A stretch of 12,238 nucleotides of DNA, taken from Sphingomonas sp. (GTDB taxonomy: Bacteria > Pseudomonadota > Alphaproteobacteria > Sphingomonadales > Sphingomonadaceae). The notes beneath the pieces are model-generated. The model was not told the DNA's origin. It worked only from the letters and a program-made list of their open reading frames with translations, and made no database searches. Shown here in pieces: positions 6,930-12,238 of this stretch. The translations under genes and the position numbers were made by a program. The first letter of the stretch is position 1, and every line of letters starts with the position of its first letter. The stretch is from assembly GCA_013822915.1 (NCBI GenBank), contig PNLG01000434.1, positions 1 through 12,238 of the forward strand, written 5' to 3'.

Positions 6930-7016
6930 CGGCAATCCCCGTATCGACCCGAACCCGCCCCTTTGCACAATGGGTGGGGCCTGCCTAGCGCAGGTTCGGG
7001 ACATAGAGGAGTGAAG
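6930..7016. promoter_or_regulatory. divergent hpnI / hpnA control region with nested inverted repeats
   Basis: This 87-bp spacer separates the two hopanoid operons and should hold both promoters. It contains a perfect 8-bp inverted repeat, CCCGAACC (6948-6955) and GGTTCGGG (6993-7000), enclosing a second pair, GCCCC (6957-6961) and GGGGC (6976-6980). For hpnA, TTGCAC (6963-6968) could be a -35 with a poor -10 (TAGCGC, 6986-6991). For hpnI, TTGTGC and TCGATA with 17-bp spacing can be read on the minus strand, but that would put the start point downstream of the ribosome binding site, so I do not trust it. The repeats could be an operator for a shared regulator. Confidence 0.4.
7005..7011 (+). 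promoter_or_regulatory. ribosome binding site deciding the hpnA start
   Basis: AGAGGAG lies 5 nt before the GTG at 7017 and runs straight into the GTG at 7011. It therefore favours 7017 over 7011 and over the distant TTG at 6963 as the hpnA start. Confidence 0.6.
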
Positions 7017-8018
7017 GTGGACTTTTCGGGCGAAAAGATTCTGGTCACCGGCGCCACCGGCTTTGTCGGGGCAGCGGTCGCGCGGGCGCTTGCCCCACAG
7101 GGCGCGCGGCTGCGGCTGTTGGTGCGCGCGGGCAGCGACCGGACCAACCTTGCCGGGCTCAACGCGGAACTGGCGGAAGGAGATTTGCGCGATGCCCCAT
7201 CGGTCGCCCGCGCAACCGACGGCGTGCGCTATCTGTTTCATGTCGCCGCCGATTACCGGCTATGGGCGCGCGACCCGGAGGAGATTGTCCGCAACAACCG
7301 CGCCTCCACCGAAACCGTCATGAACGCCGCAAAGGCAGCCGGTGTCGAACGGATCGTCTATACCTCCAGCGTTGCCACGCTGAAGCCGCTCGACGGCGGC
7401 ATCGCGGATGAGGACCGCCCGGCCACCCCCGAACAAGCGGTGGGCGCGTATAAACGTTCCAAAGTGGTCGCCGAACGATTGGTGGAGGCAATGGCGGCGG
7501 ACGGCCTGCCGGTGGTGATCGTCAATCCCTCCACCCCCATCGGCCCGCGCGATGTCAAGCCGACGCCGACCGGGCGGATCGTGGTGGAGGCGGCAAATGG
7601 CCGCATGCCCGCCTTTGTCGACAGCGGGCTGAACCTCGCGCATGTCGATGATGTCGCCGCCGGGCATTTGCTGGCAATGGCGAAGGGGCGGATTGGCGAG
7701 CGCTATATTCTGGGCGGGCAAGACGTGTCGCTGGGGCAGATGCTGGGCGATATCGCGCGGATCATCGGTCGGCGACCGCCGACCGTTCGCATCCCGCGCG
7801 CGGCTTTATTCCCGCTCGCGCACGCCAATGAAGCCTGGTGCCGCCTGACCGCGAAGGATGATCCGTTCCTGACCGTCGATTCGCTCAAAATGGCGGCGCA
7901 CAACATGTATTTTTCCTCCGCCAAAGCGCAGGCCGAGCTTGGATATCATGCGCGCCCCTATGTGGAGGCGCTGGCGGATGCGATTGCGTGGTTTCGAGCC
8001 GCTGGGAAGATCGCATGA
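7017..8018 (+). CDS. hpnA: hopanoid-associated NAD-dependent sugar epimerase/dehydratase HpnA
   Basis: A 333-residue extended short-chain dehydrogenase/reductase. HpnA is conserved in hopanoid loci, but its reaction is not settled; a nucleotide-sugar or side-chain oxidoreductase step is presumed. The nucleotide-binding TGATGFVGAAVAR is at 11-23, the conserved acid-containing GDLRD at 55-59, the TSSVATL strand at 116-122 and the catalytic YxxxK pair in YKRSK at 145-149. The segment NPSTPIGPRDVKPTPTGR just after, and HVDDVAAGHLLAM, are typical of the HpnA subgroup. There are no membrane segments, so it should be cytoplasmic. The start is the GTG at 7017 with a good AGAGGAG. It opens the plus-strand backbone operon and its TGA overlaps the hpnB ATG (ATGA at 8015-8018). 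Dihydroflavonol-reductase-like is the generic alternative name. Confidence 0.9.
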   Translation: MDFSGEKILVTGATGFVGAAVARALAPQGARLRLLVRAGSDRTNLAGLNAELAEGDLRDAPSVARATDGVRYLFHVAADYRLWARDPEEIVRNNRASTETVMNAAKAAGVERIVYTSSVATLKPLDGGIADEDRPATPEQAVGAYKRSKVVAERLVEAMAADGLPVVIVNPSTPIGPRDVKPTPTGRIVVEAANGRMPAFVDSGLNLAHVDDVAAGHLLAMAKGRIGERYILGGQDVSLGQMLGDIARIIGRRPPTVRIPRAALFPLAHANEAWCRLTAKDDPFLTVDSLKMAAHNMYFSSAKAQAELGYHARPYVEALADAIAWFRAAGKIA

Positions 8019-9196
8019 TCGGGCCGGGCGAGATCGCAGGCGGCATCGCCTTGGCCGTGTGGCTGGTGCTGGTGTTCGCGCGGGATGGCTTTTGGCTGAC
8101 CCGCGAGCGCGACACCCGGGCACTGCCGACACCCCCCGCGCGCTGGCCAAGCGTCACCGCCGTGGTTCCCGCCCGCGACGAGGCGGAGGTAATTGCCCGC
8201 GCCATCGCCAGCCTGACCGCGCAGGATTATGCGGGCGATTTCCGCATCATCCTGGTCGATGATAATTCGAGCGACGGCACCGCCGAGATTGCGCGCGCGG
8301 CGGCAAATGCAGCAATTGCAAACCCCTCCCCTGAAGGGGAGGGGCTCCGCGAGCCTCAGCGGCTGACCATCCTCCCCGGCGCGCCGCTTGCCCCCGGCTG
8401 GACCGGCAAGCTATGGGCAGTGCATCAGGGGATCGCTGCGGCGGGCGCGCCCGATTACCTCTGGTTCACCGATGCCGATATCGCTCATGCGCCCGATACG
8501 CTTGCCAGCCTGGTCACCCGCGCCGTGGGGGAGGAGCGGGCGCTGGTATCGCTGATGGCTCGGCTGCGCTGCGAGAGCATGGCCGAACGCGCGCTGATCC
8601 CGGCCTTTGTATGGTTCTTCGCGATGCTTTACCCCTTTGCGGAGGTGAACCGGGCGCGCGGCGTGGGTGCGGCGGCGGGCGGGTGTATGCTGGCCCGGGC
8701 CGACACGCTGGCAGCCGCAGGGGGCATTGCGGCGGTACGCGGCGCGCTGATCGACGATTGCGCGTTCGGCGCGCTGATGAAGCAGCACGGGCGAGTGTGG
8801 CTTGGCCTCACCAATCGCTCGGTCAGCATCCGGCGGTATGATACATGGGCGTCGGTGGGGGCGATGATTTCACGGTCAGCCTATGCCCAACTGCGTTATT
8901 CGCCGGTGCTGTTGGCGGCCACATTGGTGGGGCTAGCGCTTATTTACCTCGGCCCGGTCTTGCTGACCATGTTGGGGGAAGGCTATGCGCGCTGGCTTGG
9001 GATGGCCGCGTGGGTGCTGATGACAATCGCCTTTCAACCGATGCTGCGCTTTTATGGGCGGTCCCCGCTATGGGGCGCGGCACTGCCCGCGATTGCGCTG
9101 TTTTACGCGGGGCAGACCTTTGTGTCGGCCTGGGCGCATTGGCGCGGGCGCGGCGGCATGTGGAAGGGCCGCGCGCAAGCGGCAATCGGCGCATGA
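8015..9196 (+). CDS. hpnB: hopanoid-associated glycosyltransferase family 2 protein HpnB
   Basis: A 393-residue membrane-bound family 2 glycosyltransferase found in hopanoid operons; acceptor and donor are not established. A hydrophobic helix (about 6-22) precedes VPARDEAEVI (51-60), DDNSSDGT (82-89), the metal-binding DAD (153-155, in WFTDADIAHAPDTL) and a DD pair (IDDCAFG, 246-252). C-terminal membrane segments lie at about 298-319, 326-342 and 352-373, and the tail ends WRGRGGMWKGRAQA. The start is the ATG that overlaps the hpnA stop, with GGGAAG upstream; a GTG 27 nt earlier is less likely. Residues about 103-115 (NPSPEGEGLREPQ) are encoded by two adjoining perfect hairpins and look like an inserted repeat in a surface loop between the first beta-alpha unit and RLTILPGAPL. 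The reading frame is kept. Its TGA overlaps the hpnC ATG. Confidence 0.9.
   Translation: MIGPGEIAGGIALAVWLVLVFARDGFWLTRERDTRALPTPPARWPSVTAVVPARDEAEVIARAIASLTAQDYAGDFRIILVDDNSSDGTAEIARAAANAAIANPSPEGEGLREPQRLTILPGAPLAPGWTGKLWAVHQGIAAAGAPDYLWFTDADIAHAPDTLASLVTRAVGEERALVSLMARLRCESMAERALIPAFVWFFAMLYPFAEVNRARGVGAAAGGCMLARADTLAAAGGIAAVRGALIDDCAFGALMKQHGRVWLGLTNRSVSIRRYDTWASVGAMISRSAYAQLRYSPVLLAATLVGLALIYLGPVLLTMLGEGYARWLGMAAWVLMTIAFQPMLRFYGRSPLWGAALPAIALFYAGQTFVSAWAHWRGRGGMWKGRAQAAIGA
8321..8359 (+). repeat. palindromic element inserted in frame inside hpnB
   Basis: Arms CCCCTCCCC (8323-8331) and GGGGAGGGG (8336-8344) form a perfect nine-pair stem around TGAA. Immediately overlapping, GGCTC (8343-8347) and GAGCC (8351-8355) form a second perfect stem around CGC. 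The pair of hairpins resembles the small C/G-rich palindromic repeats often scattered between genes in sphingomonads and their relatives, but here it is translated as NPSPEGEGLREPQ within hpnB without breaking the frame. Only one copy is seen in the window. Confidence 0.6.
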
Positions 9197-10038
9197 CAGC
9201 CGCTGCCGCGCCAGCAGCCGCGCTTGCCTCGGGCAAGGGGCACCGCGACGAAAATTTCCCCGTCGCCTCGTTCCTGCTGAAGGCGGAACACCGCGCGCCG
9301 GTGATGGCGTTTTACCACTTCGCCCGCGCCGCCGATGACGTCGCCGACAATGCGACCGCAAGCGCGGCGGACAAGCTCACGCTGCTCGCCGCGATGCGCG
9401 CCGCTGTGTCGGGCACCGGCGAGGCAAGCGCAGAAGGGCTGGCACTGCGCAACACCCTCGACCAGCACCGGCTGTCGCCGCAACACGCGCTCGACCTGCT
9501 CACCGCGTTTGAGCGCGACTGCACCGTCGATCGTTATGCGTCTTGGGACGATCTGATGGAGTATTGCCGCTATTCGGCGGCACCCGTCGGGCGTTATGTG
9601 CTCGATGTGCATGGCGAGGATCGCGCGACCTGGCCCGCATCGGACGCGCTGTGCGCCGCGCTCCAGGTGATCGACCATCTTCAGGATTGCGGCAAGGATT
9701 ACCGCGCGATCAACCGCGTCTATATCCCCACCGACATGCTGGATGCAGCGGGCGCGCGCATCGACGATCTGGGCGCAGAACGCGCCAGCCCGGCGCTGCG
9801 ATCAGTGATTGTCGCCGCCGCGAAACGCACCCAGGCGCTGCTGGCGCAATCCGCCGCTTTCTCCGCGATGATCCGCGACAAACGGCTCGCGGTGGAGGTG
9901 GCAGTGATCCAGCGGCTGGCCGAAAGCCTGACCCAGCGGCTGATCGCGCGCGATCCGCTGAGCGAGCGGGTCCACCATGGCAAGGCCGAGATGGCGGGGC
10001 TGGCCGCCTGGGCCGCGATCCGGCGGCTGGTCGCATGA
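9193..10038 (+). CDS. hpnC: hydroxysqualene synthase HpnC
   Basis: A 281-residue trans-isoprenyl diphosphate synthase-fold protein of the squalene/phytoene synthase family. HpnC converts presqualene diphosphate to hydroxysqualene in the three-enzyme bacterial squalene route. The opening GHRDENFPVASFLLKAEHRAPVMAFYHFAR contains the HpnC-type NFPVAS. The first aspartate-rich motif is DDVAD at 48-52 (FARAADDVADN), and the second is DHLQDCGKD at 161-169. The conserved YCRYSAAPVGR segment is at 124-134. The protein is all-helical and soluble or peripheral. The ATG at 9193 overlaps the hpnB stop; no strong ribosome binding site is visible, so translation probably depends on coupling. The frame is open far upstream inside hpnB, but that sequence is a shadow of hpnB. 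Telling HpnC from HpnD rests on gene order and motif style; together they form the standard pair. Confidence 0.94.
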   Translation: MTAAAAPAAALASGKGHRDENFPVASFLLKAEHRAPVMAFYHFARAADDVADNATASAADKLTLLAAMRAAVSGTGEASAEGLALRNTLDQHRLSPQHALDLLTAFERDCTVDRYASWDDLMEYCRYSAAPVGRYVLDVHGEDRATWPASDALCAALQVIDHLQDCGKDYRAINRVYIPTDMLDAAGARIDDLGAERASPALRSVIVAAAKRTQALLAQSAAFSAMIRDKRLAVEVAVIQRLAESLTQRLIARDPLSERVHHGKAEMAGLAAWAAIRRLVA

Positions 10039-10874
10039 ACCCGAAAACGACCCCCGCAGCACTTCAGGCGCAAGTCTCCGGCAGCAGTTTCTACGCCGGG
10101 ATGCGCGTGCTGCCCAAGGCCGAGCGCGAGGCGATGTATGCCGTCTATGCCTTTTGCCGGGCGGTCGATGACATTGCCGATGACCAGCAGGGCGACCGGA
10201 GCAGCCGCCACACCGCGCTCGATGCATGGCGGCACGATATCGACGCGCTCTACGCCGGGCAGGAACCGGGCCGCGCCGAATTGGTCGCCGAGGCTGTGCG
10301 CCATTTCCACCTCGACCGCGCCGATTTCCACGCGGTGATCGACGGCATGGCGATGGATGTAGTGGACGATGTCCGCTGGCCCGATTTTGCGACGCTCGAT
10401 CTGTATTGCGACCGCGTGGCGTCGGCGGTCGGGCGGCTGTCGGTCAAGATTTTCGGGATGGAGGATGAGGAGGGTGTGCAGCTTGCCCATCACCTTGGCC
10501 GGGCGCTCCAATTCACCAACATCCTGCGCGACATTGACGAGGATGCAGCGATTGGTCGCGTCTATCTCGCCCGCGAACATCTGGAGCAGGCGGGCGTTGA
10601 CCTCTCGACGCCCGCTGCGGTGGCAGCCGATCCGCGGCTCGATCAGCCCGCGCGCGATCTGGCGAAGCTGGCGCACGACCATTATGCCGCCGCCCATGTC
10701 ATCCTGAAGCGCCGCCCCAAGGGGCATCTGATCGCGCCGCGGCTGATGGGCGCGGTCTATGAAAAAATCCTGTCGCGAATGGAAGAAGTCGGCTGGGGCC
10801 CGCCGCGCCAGCGGATCAAGGTGAACAAGGCCGCTTTGCTGATCACCGTTGCCCGGTTGTGGCTGTTGCGTTGA
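10035..10874 (+). CDS. hpnD: presqualene diphosphate synthase HpnD
   Basis: A 279-residue member of the squalene/phytoene synthase family. HpnD joins two farnesyl diphosphates head to head to presqualene diphosphate, the substrate of HpnC. The N-terminal SGSSFYAGMRVLPKAEREAMYAVYAFCR is the usual family opening. The first aspartate-rich motif is DDIAD (45-49) and the second lies in NILRDIDEDA (162-171). The substrate-binding segment YCDRVASAVGRLS (124-136) and Q159FTN are also visible. Length is normal for the family. The ATG overlaps the hpnC TGA, continuing the coupled chain. Phytoene synthase (CrtB) is the main alternative by sequence alone, since both share these motifs, but adjacency to hpnC and hpnE makes HpnD the better call. 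Its farnesyl diphosphate supply is shared with the polyprenyl synthase 7 kb away. Confidence 0.93.
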   Translation: MNPKTTPAALQAQVSGSSFYAGMRVLPKAEREAMYAVYAFCRAVDDIADDQQGDRSSRHTALDAWRHDIDALYAGQEPGRAELVAEAVRHFHLDRADFHAVIDGMAMDVVDDVRWPDFATLDLYCDRVASAVGRLSVKIFGMEDEEGVQLAHHLGRALQFTNILRDIDEDAAIGRVYLAREHLEQAGVDLSTPAAVAADPRLDQPARDLAKLAHDHYAAAHVILKRRPKGHLIAPRLMGAVYEKILSRMEEVGWGPPRQRIKVNKAALLITVARLWLLR

Positions 10875-12118
10875 ACAAACGCGCGACGATTATCGGCGCG
10901 GGGATGGCCGGGCTGTCGGCGGCGGTGGCGCTGGCCCGGCATGGCTGGAAAGTGGCGCTCACTGATAGCGCGGCGCAGGCGGGCGGACGTTGCCGCAGCT
11001 ATCACGACCCGCAGCTTGGCCGGGTGATCGACAATGGCAATCATCTGGTGCTGGCGGGTAATCAGGCGGTCGCGCGCTATCTCAAAACGATTGGCGCCAG
11101 CGACCGGGTGGTCGGCCCGGCGAGCGCGTCGTTCGAATTTGTCGATCTGGCCGATGGGGCCCGCTGGACGATCCGTCCGAATGACGGGCCGGTCCCGTGG
11201 TGGCTGCTTGACGCGGGGCGGCGGGTGCCCGGCACCGGGATTGCCCCATATGCCGCGCTGGGGCGGCTGCTGATTGGCCGGAAATCGGACCGGGTGTCGG
11301 ACCGCATTGCGCTCGCCGGACCGCTGGCGCGCCGCCTGATCGACCCGGTGCTGTTATCGGCGCTCAACACCGACCCGCGCGAGGGATCGGCGCGGCTGGC
11401 GGCCGCCGTTATCAAGGGGTCGCTGGCGCGGGGCGGCCGGGCAAGCGCGCCGCGTATCGCCGAGCCAACGCTGGCGGCTGCGTTCATCGACCCGGCGCTT
11501 GCCTGGTTAGCGCTGCGTGGCGGCAAGCTGGCAACCGGCACCCGGCTGCGCGCGCTGGTGAGCGATGGGGAGCGAGTGACTGGCCTCGACTTCGGCGCCG
11601 GGGTGGAGCCGGTGCACGGCGCCGTCATCCTCGCCGTGCCGCCCTGGGTCGCGCAAAGCCTGATCCCCGGCCTGTCCGCGCCGACCGAGTTTCGCAGCAT
11701 CGTCAACGCGCATTTCGCCTTTGCCCCGCCGCCCGGCACCCCCGCGATGATCGGCGTCATCGGCGGCACGACCGAGTGGATTTTCGCGTTCGACGACCGC
11801 ATTTCGGTCACCGTCAGCGGTGCCGACCGGCTGATCGACCATGACCGCGAGGGGCTGGCCCGTATTTTCTGGGGCGAAATCGCCCGCATCCACAGCCTTC
11901 CCGACGAATTGCCGCCATGGCAGATTGTGAAGGAAAAGCGCGCGACCTTTGCGGCCACGCCAGAGCAGGATTCGCTGCGCCCCGGTGCCGTCACTCGTTA
12001 CACCAACCTGTTCCTGGCGGGGGACTGGACGCAAACCGGCCTGCCCGCCACGATCGAGGGCGCGATCCGGTCGGGCGAAACGGCGGCCCGCTTGGCACGC
12101 CAAGCCGCTCTCGTGTAA
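10871..12118 (+). CDS. hpnE: hydroxysqualene dehydroxylase HpnE (FAD-dependent)
   Basis: A flavoprotein of the amine oxidase / phytoene desaturase superfamily that reduces hydroxysqualene to squalene, the last step before cyclisation. Counting from the TTG at 10871 (415 residues), the dinucleotide-binding GAGMAG is at 9-14, an Asp (32) rather than the usual Glu ends the second strand, and GGRCRS follows at 38-43. The C-terminal FAD motif FLAGDWTQTGLPATIEGAIRSGE starts at about 381. There is no signal peptide. The start is uncertain: TTG 10871 overlaps the hpnD stop as TTGA, in line with the ATGA overlaps upstream, but a GTG at 10859 (MAVALNKR) would work too, and neither has a clear ribosome binding site. 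The stop TAA is 10 bp from the shc start. Gene order and both FAD motifs make the HpnE call firm. Confidence 0.93.
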   Translation: MNKRATIIGAGMAGLSAAVALARHGWKVALTDSAAQAGGRCRSYHDPQLGRVIDNGNHLVLAGNQAVARYLKTIGASDRVVGPASASFEFVDLADGARWTIRPNDGPVPWWLLDAGRRVPGTGIAPYAALGRLLIGRKSDRVSDRIALAGPLARRLIDPVLLSALNTDPREGSARLAAAVIKGSLARGGRASAPRIAEPTLAAAFIDPALAWLALRGGKLATGTRLRALVSDGERVTGLDFGAGVEPVHGAVILAVPPWVAQSLIPGLSAPTEFRSIVNAHFAFAPPPGTPAMIGVIGGTTEWIFAFDDRISVTVSGADRLIDHDREGLARIFWGEIARIHSLPDELPPWQIVKEKRATFAATPEQDSLRPGAVTRYTNLFLAGDWTQTGLPATIEGAIRSGETAARLARQAALV

Positions 12119-12120
12119 GG
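12117..12120 (+). promoter_or_regulatory. ribosome binding site of shc overlapping the hpnE stop
   Basis: AAGG at 12117-12120 shares bases with the hpnE TAA and lies 8 nt before the ATG at 12129. It supports that start and tight coupling of hpnE and shc. Confidence 0.45.
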
Positions 12121-12128
12121 CACGGCGC

Positions 12129-12238
12129 ATGATTGCCGACACTTTGCCCGAAACCGACCTGATCGCCGCCGCCGATACCGCCGCCGCCCGCGCCGCCGCT
12201 GCGCTGCGCGCAGCGCAGCGCGACGATGGCCACTGGGT
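12129..12238 (+). CDS. shc: squalene-hopene cyclase, N-terminal start only (runs off right edge)
   Basis: The ATG at 12129 begins a frame that is open to the window edge, giving 36 codons. The tail AAQRDDGHW matches the first QW-type repeat region found at the N-terminus of squalene-hopene cyclases (AQxxDGHW), which is preceded, as here, by an Ala-rich helix. The full enzyme is a monotopic membrane protein of about 630-680 residues that cyclises squalene to hopene and hopanol; its catalytic DxDD motif and the rest lie beyond the window. Position directly after hpnE, the normal place of shc/hpnF, supports the call strongly. A 24-bp perfect palindrome (12197-12220) lies within codons 23-31. Confidence 0.85.
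   Translation, partial: MIADTLPETDLIAAADTAAARAAAALRAAQRDDGHW
12197..12220. repeat. 24-bp perfect palindrome near the start of shc
   Basis: CGCTGCGCTGCG (12197-12208) is followed at once by its exact reverse complement (12209-12220) with no spacer. It is translated as part of an Ala/Arg/Gln-rich stretch (ALRAAQ) about 70 nt after the start codon. Low-complexity GC-rich coding makes chance formation more likely, but 12 matched pairs is long. Confidence 0.5.

Noticed and set aside
6942..6970. TTGTGC-17-TCGATA as an hpnI promoter on the minus strand
   Set aside because: The implied transcript start lies at or past the ribosome binding site, leaving no usable leader.
6963..7016. An upstream TTG start for hpnA
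   Set aside because: The added residues (MHNGWGLPSAG and on) lie in the divergent control region and are followed by a good ribosome binding site for GTG 7017.
8845..9192. Upstream extension of the hpnC frame within hpnB, or an HpnB-HpnC fusion
   Set aside because: The extension is out of frame with hpnB and reads as shadow sequence; the ATG at 9193 fits the family start and the ATGA overlap.
9720..10727. A 335-codon minus-strand frame opposite hpnC and hpnD
   Set aside because: It is antisense to two genes with intact aspartate-rich motifs and has no independent signal.
11077..11994. A 305-codon minus-strand frame opposite hpnE
   Set aside because: It is a Ser/Arg/Pro-rich shadow of hpnE, whose FAD motifs are intact.

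Overview
The window is GC-rich, densely coding DNA. Short intergenic gaps, many GTG/TTG start candidates and the gene families present suggest an alphaproteobacterium, most likely of the order Sphingomonadales. This is an inference from gene content and protein style, not from any marker gene. The centre and right of the window hold a hopanoid (bacterial sterol-analogue) biosynthesis locus.

Layout: (1) 1-924, minus strand, is the N-terminal 308 codons of an HrpB-type DEAH-box helicase that runs off the left edge. (2) 964-1881, minus, is a membrane-anchored or secreted alpha/beta hydrolase. (3) 1936-2949, minus, is a long-chain polyprenyl diphosphate synthase, probably making the quinone side chain. 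(4) 3059-3337, plus, is a stand-alone AroQ-type chorismate mutase, divergent from the synthase and convergent with the next gene. (5) 6929 down to 3380, minus, is a three-gene unit hpnI-hpnJ-hpnL: glycosyltransferase, radical SAM enzyme and polytopic membrane protein. (6) 7017 to the right edge, plus, is hpnA-hpnB-hpnC-hpnD-hpnE-shc(hpnF), with shc cut off after 36 codons.

How the genes work together: HpnD condenses two farnesyl diphosphates to presqualene diphosphate, HpnC turns that into hydroxysqualene, HpnE reduces it to squalene, and Shc cyclises squalene to hopene. HpnI and HpnJ decorate the C35 side chain (GlcNAc transfer, then ring contraction to the cyclitol ether), and HpnL is a hopanoid-associated membrane protein. 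The backbone operon and the side-chain operon are transcribed divergently from an 87-bp spacer (6930-7016). hpnA/B, hpnB/C and hpnC/D each overlap by ATGA, hpnD/E may overlap by TTGA, and shc follows after 10 bp, so the plus-strand set looks like one translationally coupled operon. The polyprenyl synthase next door probably uses the same farnesyl diphosphate pool. HpnK (the deacetylase normally acting between HpnI and HpnJ), HpnG and HpnH are not in the window and may lie to the right.

I see no sign of a wholly new system: the locus is a recognisable hopanoid cluster. The points most worth a second look are an in-frame palindromic element inside hpnB, a long inverted repeat with two alternative foldings ahead of the chorismate mutase, the divergent spacer with nested inverted repeats, a 24-bp perfect palindrome at the start of shc, and the hpnI-hpnJ adjacency without hpnK. 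No tRNA, rRNA, insertion sequence or CRISPR array was seen. No gene-free stretch exceeds about 110 bp.
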